From contig CM077115.1 in assembly GCA_039619475.1 (NCBI GenBank), positions 296,919,756 to 296,983,755 of the forward strand: DNA of 64,000 bases. Reading direction: 5' to 3'. Within the stretch, counting starts at the first letter, position 1, and each line of letters opens with the position of its first letter. This stretch comes from Icerya purchasi. Lineage: Eukaryota; Arthropoda; Insecta; Hemiptera; Monophlebidae. A model generated the notes under the pieces. It did no database searches. It was not told the origin of the DNA and saw only the letters and a list, made by a program, of their open reading frames with translations. Positions 1 through 11,700 of this stretch are shown here, piece after piece. The translations under genes and the position numbers were made by a program.

Positions 1-2228
1 TTGTTATTAAATGACGAAGCGATAACAAGTACAACTAAGTCCCGCATTGATATTAATTACACAATAATCCAAAAAAAAAAAAAAAAAAAAAACGAAAAAA
101 AGATTATTATTATTAATATTATTATTTAATCAGTGAAAACCATAAAATCGGTTTTCACCCGTATCATCGGTTTTTAACCGAAACCGCGGTTACCCGGTTT
201 TTAACAGCCCTACTATTTTTAAGACATACCGATGATAAAAGGAGCATTTAAAAATCTGGATAATGTGAAGTAAGAAAATAAACATGGAAATAAAAAAAAA
301 TGCACACTTTTACATGTGATCAGATTCAGATAGTAGACGCTGAAAGTAAAAAAAAAATCAATCAAATTCTAGAAAGTATGGAAGGATGTTAAGGGTATGT
401 TGGAATAATTTTGTAATCGATAACGAAGTTCTAAGAATATGCGAGTGAAAATAAGATATTCGAAAAAATAGGAAATAGGGAACAAAAATTTAAAATCAAA
501 GAAAACAGTATTTTCAGGAAACATTCGGGGACGGGCTGTGTTAGAAAAACGGCGAGGGACCGAAGAAGAGTGAAGATAATTATGACAGGATGCGTACTAA
601 AGAAAATAAATAATCAGGGAAACTTGATGCATGTATAATTTCTTATAAAAGCAACGAAAAAATCAGAACTCAATTGGTATATTTTATGGGGCATTAGAAT
701 ATATTACTTCAACTGCTTGCTCTGATAGGCAAACAATAGATTGGATCACTAAAAACAAAAGAAGAAAAAGAAAAAAATTGTTTATTCCAAGTTGAAATGA
801 AAATTTAAGACTGGTATCCATCTTAGTAGAATTAACCTCAGTACGTGGGCAATAAAAATTACTCATTCTCTTAATAATAAAAATAAATATTAAAAAGGTA
901 AATGAATATATGCATAGAAATCGAAGAAATCGAAGTCTCTTTTGAGTCGTAATAAAAATAACCTGGCGCACTTTATCTCGATATCGATTAAATCGAACAT
1001 TAAATAGAAACCGCGTTTTACACATATATATATTTAAAATATTAAATTGTATAAATTGTTAGCAGTACTTATAGCTTCGTTGGACTCGAGATATTAACTG
1101 TGGAATTATTTTTTTATGACCGATTTCTGTTACGATTTTTTTTCACTTATCAATTTTGAAGGGAAATTAAAAAAAAAAAAAAAAGTTTAAAACCAAAAAA
1201 ATTGTAGCGGTAGTTCTAGACATATAACCCCCGTTACAAAAAAAAAAAAAACTCTCAATAAAACGAAAGAAAAAAAATATTTAGAAAAACAAACATTACT
1301 GAAAACACAAAATGGTGAACTAAAATAAATACTAAAAGAAACCTCTCTAACAATTATTTACAATATTCAGATCAAATAAAAATATCAGTAAAAAGTTAAA
1401 AAACAAAATAGTAAAAATTACTTTAAATTTACGAAAAAAATTTATAAAAACTTGGGCTTTTAAAAAAAAAAACTTTAAACAATCGCTTGCTTCATTGGGT
1501 TTCAACATAATCGGTTTCACTTATGAACCACTTTTTATTAGTAAATATTTTTATTTATCAACCGTACTAAAATTCAGATTTTAATGTTTTTACCCTATAT
1601 AAAATTAAAGAATACTGAAAAAATAACGGCGCGGTATGTTTCGTTAAACCGTCTCAGCTGATAGTCTTTACTTCAAACACTTCCCTCGCACAATCGCAAT
1701 GATTAATTCTTTAGCGACAGGAAGGAGCATTTTTTCGAGAGGAATAGACTATTTTTTATAATTGGAATATCAGAGTAGAGAAAAGGTGTAGTATATATAC
1801 CGTGCCCCCTCTTATCTTTTGTTACACGCAAAAATGTGAAGCATGCCCGACTACTACAACTTGACAGCCGTCGTTATACAAAGTTGAAAATTTAGAAAAT
1901 ATTTATAAAAATACTAAGCAAAATAAAGCAATAATGAAAAGGGAAGAGAAAACAAATTTCGTTTATTGAACAGGAAATGGGGTTACATTAAAAATTAGCA
2001 GAAATGCCCGACAAAAACAAGGTAATACCGCGTCCGTTTTTAATAAATAGATTTCGTTAGTTTTTTTCGACACAGTATTTAAAAATTTTTCATTTACTTT
2101 CATTATTTTTACTATTATTTATTTGCATTCGGACTTGCTGAAATGTAAATAATAAATTTGCATATTACACCGCGACAATTATTGGCTTTATTTTCGCAAT
2201 GTAATCTGAAAATCGTTTAATTTCTCAG
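1..2228. other. Left flank / GUF1 intron, no exon recognised
   Basis: This stretch lies upstream of the first visible GUF1 exon and is presumably intron, because that exon opens with an acceptor (tttctcag) and in the middle of the protein. I searched it for the preceding conserved GUF1 residues and did not find them. It has several A-runs (around 70-92, 1165-1185, 1230-1250) and an isolated hAT-like end near 213. Nothing else is supported. Confidence 0.5.
135..213. repeat. Possible hAT-type transposon terminus
   Basis: Read on the minus strand, the segment begins TAGGGCTGTTAAAAACCGGG and continues with runs of CGGTT/AACCG. This is the pattern of hAT-family terminal inverted repeats (CAGGGCTGT-type ends). 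Only one end is visible; the partner would lie left of the window. The assignment is by resemblance only. Confidence 0.3.
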
Positions 2229-2357
2229 ATGGATATATTATTAAATGGAAAACCTGTAGACGAGCTAAGCTTAATTGTACATAAGTCTAATATGCGAGAA
2301 ATAGCTAAAAAATTGTGCCTTCGATTAACCGAGATTATAAGTCGTCAACAATTTACG
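2229..2357 (+). CDS. GUF1: GUF1 (mitochondrial EF4/LepA), first visible exon
   Basis: The exon encodes 43 residues of the C-terminal domain specific to the EF4/LepA GTPase, starting MDILLNGKPVDEL and ending IISRQQFT. GUF1 is the nuclear-encoded mitochondrial ribosome-binding translation factor related to bacterial LepA; its GTPase half would lie in exons left of the window. The exon is bounded by acceptor tttctcag and donor gtacgt, and has 129 bases, so both ends are phase 0. The opening Met is an internal conserved residue (the family reads VKMDILLNG), not a start codon. Family assignment is from recognised motifs; the exon edges are inferred from splice consensus. Confidence 0.93.
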
Positions 2358-2490
2358 GTACGTTTATTAAATTTTCTATTCACTAATACTTAATAAGAAA
2401 ATATTGCGTCGAATAAATCCTAATAATACCGCTTCAATTATATCAGTTAAGGCGGCAATGATTTAAAGAGTGAACGTTTTCTTGTTGCAG

Positions 2491-2574
2491 ATTGCTGTTC
2501 AAGCAGCTGTTGGATCAACAATAATCGCTAGAGAAACTATTAAAGCTTATCGAAAGGACGTAACTTGGAAAATA
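2491..2574 (+). CDS. GUF1: GUF1, penultimate exon
   Basis: Twenty-eight codons starting [18 protein letters not shown], the highly conserved LepA/GUF1 block (family: AIQAAIGSKIIARETVKA). Acceptor is cttgttgcag, donor is gtatgt after codons for WKI, both phase 0. The preceding intron is only 133 bp, unlike the 3.8-kb intron that follows. One residue differs in spacing from the usual KCYGGD stretch at the next junction, so the exact donor or acceptor could be one codon off. Confidence 0.93.
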
Positions 2575-2739
2575 GTATGTAAATCACATTCCTATTATCG
2601 TTTAATAAAACCATTTGCAACAATATTACACCACGTTGTGTAATATTATGACTAATAAATGCGAATTACTAGACAGAAATAATTCACGGGATTTTAATTA
2701 TATGATTAAAGACATACAAAACGCTAATTAATTTCAGAT

Positions 2740-2806
2740 TATAAATCCATATTTGTGGCGAAGAATTTACAACATAAATTTTCTTCGCCATGAATATGGA
2801 TTTATA
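2740..2806 (+). other. Perfectly paired 26-bp hairpin in GUF1 intron
   Basis: Arms 2740-2765 and 2781-2806 pair over 26 positions: 24 Watson-Crick pairs plus two that are G-U wobbles in + strand RNA. A 15-nt loop separates them. The size (67 nt) and single unbranched stem are those of an insect microRNA precursor, and the hairpin lies sense in the host intron. A tiny palindromic repeat is the main alternative. Confidence 0.4.
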
Positions 2807-4489
2807 GTTCGAATCGGTGTTTATATATGTTTTATTCCGGTGAAATATTCTAAGCTACTGTTTAAATAATGTAGTTATCACATATGGAACGAAATGGATT
2901 TTTTATCCCATCTCTTTGCTGTAATAGTTTGAACACTGACCTGTTGAATAGGCTGAAATAACATCGTTGGCTCGAATATTTTTTCCATCGGCTATACCAG
3001 CTAACAACATAAAGTAAACAAAATTTAAAAAAAAACAAAAAAAAACGTATAATTGTGTTAGTCACATTAATAATTACTTTCACAATGGCATATTGCTTAT
3101 GCTAATGTGTATTTATGATTAATACATTTTTAATATAGTACTGTTTCCGATTTAAAATCAGCCAATTAAAAACTGTGATTTAAGAAAAAAAAATTATAGT
3201 ATTTTTTTTTTTTTAATTTTTAACCAACTTACATCATCTGCATCCCTTACGTTTGCAACCATTCTAAATGTGCGTATTTCGATTATGCTAATATTAATTT
3301 AAGTTATTTTTTACTTAGAAAAGAAATACATAGAAAGACAACAATGTAGAATATGTGTTTTGAACGTGCAACAGCGCTTTTTGTTTCATATAAGAAACTG
3401 AAGATAAATTATTTAGAATCGCCGCAAATGTACCCTGTAAAAATTTGTCGCCGTAGTTCTGTTAATTACGTATTTCATCGAGATATTGAATCGATGAAAT
3501 GATTTGTAAACTTTTAAAGCGATAGGCTTTTTAAAACTTTAACAGAGATTTTTTTAAAACTCGGTGTTAACTATTTAACCGTTAACTAATTATTACATTT
3601 TTTTCTTTTTATTTTAGCTAATATATACTTTTGCCGGCACCGGGCATCTGATACCTGAGCGAGACTTGTAGTTAAGTACTCATTTTTACTTCAGTACGCT
3701 TTTATTAAAACAGATGATTAGAAATTTTTTTTTTATTGGAAAAAATAATTCGTTAAAAAGTATTACAAAACATTCTTTGCTTTTGAAAAAAACTGAATAT
3801 CAAAAATATTTTAATTGGTAATTGCTGAAAAATAGTAAGAGAGCGGCTGGCTCAATTAGCTTTAAAAAATTTTCCTATCTGATTGTTAGTAAATTTGAAA
3901 AGTTAAAAATATATAAAAATAAAAAACATATGCGGTATAGATAAAAACAGGAAGTGTGTACCTTTATATTTTAACTCGGGTCATTTGAGAAGCTGATTTA
4001 CTACATTAAATGTTTTATTCGAAACAAAAAAGAGCTGTATAGGCTGATTCTTTTTTTTTTTTTTTTTTTACTGGAATCAGGATGTTTACAACTCAAAATC
4101 ACATATCATCGATTGTTACTTAATGCAAAATGAGGCAACTATTTTTCTCGAAATATCCTGTATTGATCATTTGAATTGGTATAAAAATTGTATAAAAATT
4201 CGAAAAATTCAGCGCTTATAATTTAATTATCGGAAAAACAGTAAAAGTAAATAAAAATTCCGGCATTTTATCGTAGTTCTACATTAAAAGAACAAGAATA
4301 GGTAACAGTTGCTAAAATTTTTTCGAAATGAAGATATAAAACTTACGCCTAGTTACAAGTAATATGCGTGAATTCAAAATGTATTCTTTTTCACTTTTGT
4401 GTATTTATTGCGAAATAACATATTTAAAAAAGGTGTTCGCCCCTCTTGTCACCGAAGTATTTGTCTGAAAAATTTAAACTTTTTTCGCA

Positions 4490-5660
4490 TTTATAGAATA
4501 TTTAATAAAAATAAAATAATGAAATTTTAAGCACAACAACAAATATTTAAACCGAACATAAATTAACATATTTCTGATCTTCAAAAATAAATTAATAAAG
4601 ATAAATTTAGTATTAAATGTTTGGAATCTGTGGGAAACCTAAATAATCTATTGTCATTTAGAAAAGAAAACCGACGAATATTGTTAAAATAAACCTAAAT
4701 GTTTGATTTCTTATTAAAAAAATTAAAACAGAAAAATACCTATATATAAAAATTATTAATACTGAAGGAGTAGTAGTAGTATAATGGAATTATGTAATTA
4801 GAGGTGAAATGTGTATGTGCCGATGGGGATTCTAGCAGGCGCTAATTTACTTATTTTCAGCCGAAAAAGAAAATCAAAGAAATATTAGTAAAGATAAATG
4901 CGGAATGTGTGATTAAAATCTGAAACAGATCTCTTTTGCTTTTTAGTCAAAAATAAGTAAATTAGTGTTCTCTAAAAACATCTCACAACACATATACACT
5001 TCATCTCTAATCAAATAATTCCATCATTCTACTACTTCAGCACTAACAATTTTTTTAAATATATATGTATGTATATACACATAATCAAGATAAAATGAAC
5101 GGATAGAATTACTAACGGGGAGGTTTATAGCATGATAAAAGAAGAAAGACAAATCATTAAAACTATTTCTGAATGAAGAAATAAATGGATAGGACATCTG
5201 TTAAGGCACAGCGAGCTGATAACATCGTTATTAGAAGGGAAAATAGAAGGAACTCGTGCAAGGGGAAGACCGAGAAGGAGATTCATACATCAAGTTATAG
5301 AGGATATGGAAACAAATAATTACCTTAATTTTTAACCGTTTCGTTTCTATCAGTAAACCAATCGAAAGATTGATACTACAAATAACAATAATGTACATAC
5401 ATAGGGGTATATTTATATTTAAAAATTTTTAATTAAAAATCAAACATTTAGATTCGTTTTTAATCATATTCTTTTTCTTTTTAAAATGAAAATAGGTTAT
5501 TTAAGTTTCCTAGAAATTCCAAACATTAATATTGAATTCATCTTTATTAATATATTATGTTTTTGTTTCTAACTGAAAATTCCCAGGAATAATTTAATGT
5601 ACTAATTTATATTCAATTTAAATATTTGTTATGGTGTGTACACAATTTTATGATTTTATT
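4490..5660. mobile_element. Foldback (long inverted-repeat) element interrupted by LINE piece
   Basis: The left arm (about 4490-4905) and the right arm (about 4935-5085 plus 5395-5660) are imperfect reverse complements over roughly 400 bp. Matching blocks include taatttacttatttt near the centre, ataatggaattatgtaatta against its partner at 5000-5030, and taaatgtttgat at 4700 against 5445. The loop is only about 30 bases. The right arm is broken by about 300 bp of LINE sequence (5095-5390) that has no partner in the left arm. No coding sequence is seen; this fits a non-autonomous foldback or MITE-like element. Confidence 0.7.
5100..5345 (+). pseudogene. LINE 3' fragment (endonuclease-RT tail)
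   Basis: The translation contains KWIGHLLRHSELITSLLEGK followed by GTRARGRPRRRFIHQV. This is the familiar C-terminal end of non-LTR retrotransposon polyproteins (WIGHILR…GKIEGKRSRGRPR…W.D). A stop precedes it and the rest of the element is absent, so it is a 5'-truncated dead copy. It sits inside the right arm of the surrounding foldback. Confidence 0.75.
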
Positions 5661-6339
5661 AACTATATAACAAATGGGATATTTGAATGCACTTCACTTA
5701 GTAAAAAGGATAGAAAAAATATGCGATGTTATACGTGTTGAAAAATTGGTTATTATTTATAAACTTTATTCAGGAAAATCTTGGTGAAAGGTGTACAAAA
5801 AATATGTCATTTTCTCTGTTACTATTATTTTATTTTTGTTTATTTTAAAGAGAGATCGAAATAAGCAGTATTTTAAAAAATCAACAACCAAATCAGATGT
5901 TTATTGTGGCAAATATTAAATATGTTCCTCTGATCATTTATCGTACAGAGTTAATATTTCCTATATAATTACAAATTGGTTTAATAATAACTAATATCTC
6001 TGTTCTATAATTCGAATCCTACAATTTAATAATGAATCTTTATAAGACATACATGCGCTTTCGATCAGAAGGCATATAAAAACAGCGAATTTTTTAACAA
6101 GTTAATACTCACTTAAAACCAAAAAAAAAAAAAAAAAGGAAGAAAAGCTTGTAAATACGGGTAACATTTTGCAGACCAAACGGAATCTTCTATTTTACTC
6201 TGCTAAGCAAAATGTGATGACGCAATAATTAAGACCGACCTTATTTTTTGTATAATGATCCCTTCAAACACGCGCACATATAATGTACGCAAAGGTTTAT
6301 TTTGTTCTTCTAATAATCTAAGGTTGATTTTATTTCCAG

Positions 6340-6468
6340 CACGGAGGTGGCGATGAGACCAGGAAAATGAAACTTCTAAAGGCTCAATCGGAAGGAAAAC
6401 GAAGAATGAGAATGATAGGGAAAGTAGAAATACCGAGAGATTCTTTTATTAAATTGTTAAAAAAGTAA
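6340..6468 (+). CDS. GUF1: GUF1, terminal exon
   Basis: Forty-two codons and a TAA stop. The translation begins [20 protein letters not shown] and ends in [15 protein letters not shown], matching the LepA/GUF1 tail (GGDITRKMKLL, GNVEVPKDAFIKVLK). This tail is the positively charged, flexible end that contacts rRNA in EF4 structures. The acceptor is tttatttccag, phase 0. Together with the two upstream exons it gives 113 residues. The gene ends 325 bp from the stop of the opposing FANCE-like gene. Confidence 0.93.
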   Translation, partial: HGGGDETRKMKLLKAQSEGKRRMRMIGKVEIPRDSFIKLLKK

Positions 6469-6626
6469 AACAATGCGCGCGGGAATTAGTCGAATTTATT
6501 AATTTTTAATCTTTATAACCGAAAGTATGAACGTAATTATTTTGTTCTTACTTATTAAAACGTCGTGTTTAATATTGTTTTGCGGGAAACGATATAACGG
6601 CAAGAGTGCAAAAAAAGTGAAAACAA

Positions 6627-6632
6627 TTTATT
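6627..6632 (-). terminator. Candidate poly(A) signal of FANCE-like gene
   Basis: AATAAA on the minus strand, about 160 bp past the TAA stop at 6794. It is a hexamer match only. Confidence 0.35.
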
Positions 6633-6743
6633 ATTAATTCAGAACACATTGGAAATGAATGCGTACAAAAGGTATTTAAATATACGTGTTAAAATTATAA
6701 AATAATATAGTTTTATATTGAATACTACGCGTTATTTCTTAAA

Positions 6744-6757
6744 ATAAAAAAATAAAC
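6744..6757 (+). terminator. Candidate poly(A) signals of GUF1
   Basis: Two overlapping AATAAA hexamers on the + strand, about 280 bp past the GUF1 stop. The ATTAAA variant at 6554-6559 is closer and is an equally reasonable choice. Confidence 0.35.
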
Positions 6758-6793
6758 CGTTCAGAAGTACCTCGCTTAATCGTAGGCTATCCT

Positions 6794-7088
6794 TTATTTT
6801 GATAACGTTTTCGTAACTTTAATCTTCACTATACCCTTCATGTTTTCGACAACTTTACGAATTTTATCTTTCATGATCGTTGTTGTATTGCTGTGCGTTA
6901 TAACCGAAATCAGCAGATTACCAAAAATTACGTTATTAGCATATTGCAAAACGCAGCTGGAACATAGTTCGATTATATTTTCTAAAATTTGCTGATCATT
7001 CATCATTTCCTTTCCATTTTCTAGCAACGTTAGCAGTATTGAAAGCTGCCAGCTTTCAACCGGGTTTTTCAGGTGGCTGATATATTTC
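6794..7088 (-). CDS. FANCE: FANCE-like C-terminal domain, terminal exon
   Basis: The exon encodes the last 97 complete codons and a TAA stop, opening KYISHLKNPVESWQLSILL and closing IKVTKTLSK. Acceptor is ttaatattacag; the first base completes an Arg codon begun in the previous exon. The helix pattern and residues fit the end of vertebrate FANCE: an FxxLL helix, then a KLMLTVMTKY-like helix (here NLLISVITHS), then a TTFLRKSLKAAL-like end (here GIVKIKVTKTL). FANCE is the nuclear Fanconi core-complex subunit that bridges to FANCD2. This identification is from remembered family features and is the least certain of the three gene calls. Confidence 0.62.
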
Positions 7089-10000
7089 CTGTAATATTAA
7101 AATATTTGCTACAACAATGCCCCAATTATTTCAGAAATTATTAGAGCTTGATCAGACTTTTTCGTAAACAGTTTTTATCTTTTTTTCTTATTATAATTTT
7201 TGTTTTACTTTTTTTATGAGTATTCTTAGACAGTACAGGAGTCTTTAACGATTTTCACAAAAATGCGACAAATCTGATTTTTACTCAATTTCAGTTATTT
7301 TAAAACACCGACCGATCTAAATGTCAAAAAACAGCCGATTTAATCCGATAACTAGGTTTGTATTAAAAATCTGTTCTGAACGAAACATTATTAATGAAAT
7401 ATTAAATTCGAATCGTTGTCCCCCATAGTTTTTACAATCCTAAAGTAAATTAAAAAATTTAATGTCCGCATTAACTGCTACATAAATACGCAAATTTTGA
7501 AAATGTTACGAAAAAAAGTTACGCTGATCCAGAATACAAATTGTGTAATCGACTGCACATTACAACTAACATAAATATCCAAAAGTAATTGACAAACGCA
7601 ATTAATTATAAATAAACTATCCCCAACTAGTCTCGGTTATGTAGAACCATAATCGTGGCAATGAAAAATGATAAAGTGAAAAACCTATTAAATGCATCAG
7701 ACAAAATCATTTTGTTCTAACAAACAATAAATTAGTTTTAATCAGATTTGATACAGATTTCTATTCTCTTTTCCTCGCACACATCACATTTATGTATATT
7801 TATTAAGTATTCTTTGTGTTGGGTAAATGTCCTGTGTTGACGCACCCAAAAAAAAAAGAAAAAAGAGGTATTAAGTTAATGCATCACATCAAAATTAGCT
7901 TTACTTTATTTCTGTGACATCGGTATCGCTTTATTCGCTTTTTGTCATCCATGTACTCGTTTAGCGTGACTGGATTTGATGATAACGGCGAACATCAACA
8001 ATTGTTGTTTTCACTACTGCTATGATGAGATGTTGGCATAATAGGGTACAAATTTATAAATTTAATGAAGTACCTTGTCTCTGATTTCTCCAATCATTTC
8101 TTTTAGTTTCGAGAAGATCCTTAAGTTTTAATTGTCAACTCTTCCCTTAGTTTTTACTGCTGCTGATCAAATTCATTATAATCAAAAAAAGTAAATTTTC
8201 AATTCGTTTTTTTTTTTTTTTTTTGAAAAGGCATATATTGTGACTCGGGAAGCAAGAGACTAACCAAAACAGCTAAGATACAATTATGTAATTCTTCACA
8301 GCAACAAATTATAACTACATTAATGGATACCGAAAACTAAAACAGAAAAAAGTAGAAGAAAAAAGGTAAAAAACAAAACTTCTTTATGTGAAGAGGTAAA
8401 GCAGAAAGAGCGTTTAAAAGAAGAAAAATAGTCACACATAACGGGCAATACAGGAACACAAATTGTCGATAAAATTAAAAAGGCGTAATAGTAAGGATGT
8501 TAAAGAAAATCGATAATAAGACGAGAAATGTAAATTATGGCTAAAATGAAGATGGCATAAAGCGATAACCACAGTGCGACACAGTGGCGGATAATCATAA
8601 AAACAATAATTTCGGAAAAGGAATTTGATCAGTAGAAAGATAAGATTTAGAGTTGAAATTAAGAAAAAGACAACAGATACGTGTTCAAAAGTGAAAGTAA
8701 AGATGTATATCAGAAGAGGGAAACTGCAAAAAATGGTCACTAAAGGCAACCAAACAATCCACAATTTGGAAGTTTAATTAAATTCAGTTCCAGTAAGTTT
8801 ATGATCGATTTATAACGTTAAAAACGAGGAGAAAAAAAGGAGAAAGGACGCTTTTGGAGTTTAATATTTAAAGTAAATTGTCGATGCTACAAGGGAAAGA
8901 AATAAAAAATTCGTTCATTTCTTAAATCCTTGAATTTATTTTTTAATCGTTAATTAGATCCTAGCGGTACCGAAATTTTACCTATTCTTGTCTTCCTCAT
9001 TCTCGTATATTCTCCTATGTTTGACCATAATATTCTGCCTTTAAAGTGTATTTATCTTATTGTTATACCCTTCAATTACAAATATGGAACAATGTGGGCT
9101 CTACTTAATTGTAGTGCTGACCGTAATGTTTTAGAATAGTATATTGTTTAGTCTTTCAATAATGTTTTTTTCTAGGGCAGTGCGGGCTCCGCTTAATTGC
9201 TGCTATGGTCACAGCTACTTTAGCATAGATATCTATATATTCCATTAGTACTAAATATGATCTAGGGCAGTGTAGATTTTACTTGATTATAGTTGTGGTT
9301 ATTTTATTTTATTACGTACCGTTGTTTAGCCTGTCAGTTATTAATGATATCCGTGGCCATGTTTGCAAACGTTACCGTGCTGTTGTGGTATTTAATTCTT
9401 TAGCTACTTAAGTTTCTCCTTCCCGTTCAATATCTTTAATTATATAAGGCATTATGAACTCTTAACTATGGTGTTCTAAATTTTCCTATTTCCTCAATTT
9501 CTCTCCTTCAATTGCAATCTTAGTATTAGTAATTATCCTTTTAGTATATTGAATACAATATTTAAATAAATTCTCAATTGTAAAAATGAAAAAGGAAAGT
9601 AAGCGATCGTTAAAAAGAGAATTTTTTAAAATGTTTAATGTTTTAAAACAAATCAAGAAGTATAAAGATAGTTTATTAAGTGTCGGATCCAACTAGAACT
9701 GTCTTATGAATAAAACTTTAATGCGTCTTCATTAAAATACACACATCTGAATGCAAAAAAAAAAAAAAAAGATAGAATAGAATTTATTCCTCATGTGTAT
9801 CATTTCCGAAAAACCAGTGTTTTTAACAATCACACGTTTAAATAATCCAACTGCAAAAATAATTTTAGGCGTGCTTTTTTCTCAACCGTCAAAAAAGCAA
9901 TTTTAATTGCACCTCACTGAAGCTCAAAATTATCATTCTCCCAAATTTTATACAGATTCTTATTGACAAGTAAATTAATAAAACACAACTGTTTTAATAA

Positions 10001-10135
10001 TTATGAAAATCCGTTAATAATTTGAAATGTAATATATAACAGAAAAATTAAAAACTGCTAAACGTTAAATTAAATCTAAAAACAAATACGGTATTATGTA
10101 CTATCATATTTATTTTATTATTCTAATTTACTTAC
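7089..10135 (-). other. FANCE-like intron, no gene inside
   Basis: A 3.05-kb interval of AT-rich sequence. It contains a degenerate tandem repeat (about 9080-9360) and T and A runs near 8205-8224 and 9758-9770. Open frames here are short and match nothing I know. Confidence 0.55.
9080..9360. repeat. Degenerate tandem repeat, about 88-bp unit, 3 copies
   Basis: Three successive units share agggcagtgcgggctccgct-like starts followed by taatt..agtt/gctgtggt and a TTTAG(C/T) tract. They begin near 9086, 9175 and 9263. The first two are closest to each other. Confidence 0.5.
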
Positions 10136-10332
10136 CTTAATAACAATTCCCAACTATTAGCTGGAAGATGGCTAATTATATTAATTAATATCTGTTGATC
10201 TTGAACTAAGATAGAAGATGGATGTAGAATCAATGGCAAAATTATTTGTTCGGTAGCTTCCGACTGATATTTATCAACTAATTCAGATAAACTATCAATA
10301 AATTCCGATGCATTATCGCAACAAATTTCTGA
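10136..10332 (-). CDS. FANCE: FANCE-like C-terminal domain, middle exon
   Basis: The exon runs from SEICCDNASEFIDSLSELVD through SILVQDQQILINIISHLPA to WELLLR. Acceptor cgttgttgcag is followed by phase 0; the donor gtaag leaves AG, which with G of the next exon makes Arg. Resemblances to vertebrate FANCE are SLSELVDKY against TSFCAKY and IISHLPANSWELL against ILELPWKEETFLVL. The content is all-helical (HEAT-like FANC repeats) with no catalytic motif, as expected for a scaffold. Confidence 0.62.
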
Positions 10333-10372
10333 CTGCAACAACGATAAATAATACCAAATCAATATATCGTCA

Positions 10373-10400
10373 TATTTATTTATTTATTTATTTATTTATA
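10373..10400. repeat. (TTTA)n microsatellite
   Basis: About six tandem TTTA units just 5' (minus strand) of the middle FANCE-like exon. Confidence 0.85.
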
Positions 10401-10794
10401 ATATGGATGAGATGTAAGAATAATTATCTAAGTACTTATAAACGACCAAACAGTTTGACCGATTATAAAGTGAAAAATGATGTCTCATTAATAGAATGGT
10501 GTTCAATAAATACAATATATAAAATAATTTTGCCCGGATAGATCAATTTAGAGTTAACTATATGTAACTTCTACGTTTTTTATCGACTTTATCATTATAT
10601 ATATATATAAAAAAATACTGAAATCTAAAAATTTATTAAAGTATCAAATATCGACCGTACAAGTTTCTTCTTTTAAAAGCCACTGTGTAGTAATTAGTCG
10701 ATATTAAATAATATCGAAATGGTAATATTTAATTATTACAATAGTAAATCACAAATGAATCGGATTTCGGTGGCTCGCATATAAACACCTTCGA

Positions 10795-11195
10795 AATGTT
10801 CCGCTACAGAAAGATGCTGAGTGTTCTTTCTACCAACCACAAAACAAATAGATCAATACTAGAAGAGCTTGATATAGCTTCGGATGAACGTCTTCTTTCC
10901 TCGATACTGAAGCAGTATTAAAATTTTACGAGCGTACATTAGAAGTAATAAGCTCGATAAATTAATAATGCAGACATGATGGAAGGAAACAGAAGACGAG
11001 CGAAGCCTGTAAGAGACCAATGGGATATTGATCAAGTTAAGAAATGGGCAAATATACCCCCGTTATACAAGCATCTGGAATGGCCAAGGACCGGATAAAA
11101 TGGAGAAAAATCTTTAGGTCGACGTTCGATAACTGTTGTGCCTTTAGGTGAATAAACAATGAAAGAAGAAGTAAACAAGCTGAACTAAAGAGATA
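10795..11195 (+). pseudogene. LINE 3' end fragment, + strand
   Basis: Broken frames give RKMLSVLSTNHKTNRSILEE, then LLSSILKQY, then QWDIDQVKKWANIPP. These follow the order of the C-terminal end of endonuclease-reverse transcriptase LINEs (RKVLRIPWTARRTNVSILEE…RW.DQVK…). It is related to the copy at 58396-61490. It has multiple stops and is 5' truncated. It ends next to an (ATT)n tail at 11196-11214, the usual 3' tail for this class. Confidence 0.7.
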
Positions 11196-11214
11196 TTATT
11201 ATTATTATTATTTT
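11196..11214. repeat. (ATT)n tract, LINE tail
   Basis: Six ATT units immediately 3' of the + strand LINE fragment. Confidence 0.8.
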
Positions 11215-11279
11215 AAATTTAAGAGGCACGAGTGAATAAAGGTATAATATATATTAAATAAAAGAATTACGGTACTTAT

Positions 11280-11700
11280 ATTGAGTAGTATAGCTTTGCA
11301 TGGTGCACGAAACTGATTAGTTTGGAAAGGATAGCCGGAGCCGGTGTCTTTTGCAGTAGGTAGCCATGTGTGAATTACGTATGCCCCAGTCGGAGTCTAG
11401 TAACGATTACATCATCTCTTCTTCGACTTAGGCGAGTCTTCCATAGTCCAACATGCTGATTAATTTGGCAAAGTTTGTTTGTATACATGGACAGACATCG
11501 TTGGTTTCATAGTGTTGTACCCAAAGCCAATTTTAGATAACGAACTAAATCTGAAGCTGGTACCGGAGTGTTCGAAACAGGGAGAACCGCTGCAGCTTCT
11601 TTGGCTGGTCTGTCGGCCAACTCATATCTGGGAAACCCCGAGTAACTTAGAATTCAGAGAAATGTTATTACGCGAGGTGAAGCAAATACCAGTTTAGTAA
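11280..11700 (-). pseudogene. Jockey-like LINE, RNase H and C-terminal fragment, minus strand
   Basis: On the minus strand the frames read ELADRPAKEAAA, then NTPVPASDLVRYLKLALG, then DDVIVTRLRLGHT and FTHGYLLQK. This is the RNase H end and the following RLRIGHTRLTHGYLL block of Jockey/I-type LINEs. Stops and frame changes show it is dead. The RT part is not present. It lies tail to tail with the + strand LINE fragment to its left. Confidence 0.75.

Larger units (their letters stand above)
2575..6339 (+). other. GUF1 intron of 3.8 kb
   Basis: No exon is seen between the gtatgt donor and the tttccag acceptor. The intron contains a 67-nt hairpin (2740-2806), T and A runs, and a large foldback repeat carrying a LINE fragment (about 4490-5660). 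The remainder is featureless AT-rich sequence. Confidence 0.6.
6469..6793. other. Convergent 3' intergenic region GUF1 / FANCE-like
   Basis: A 325-bp gap between two stop codons on opposite strands. On the + strand, AATAAA occurs at 6744-6749 and 6752-6757 and ATTAAA at 6554-6559. On the minus strand, AATAAA reads at 6632-6627. If the more distant + signals are used, the two transcripts would overlap at their 3' ends. Confidence 0.6.

Noticed and set aside
1..2228. Missing GUF1 upstream exon (family motif SGYASFDYED)
   Set aside because: Searched by eye in all frames and not found; the exon probably lies outside the window.
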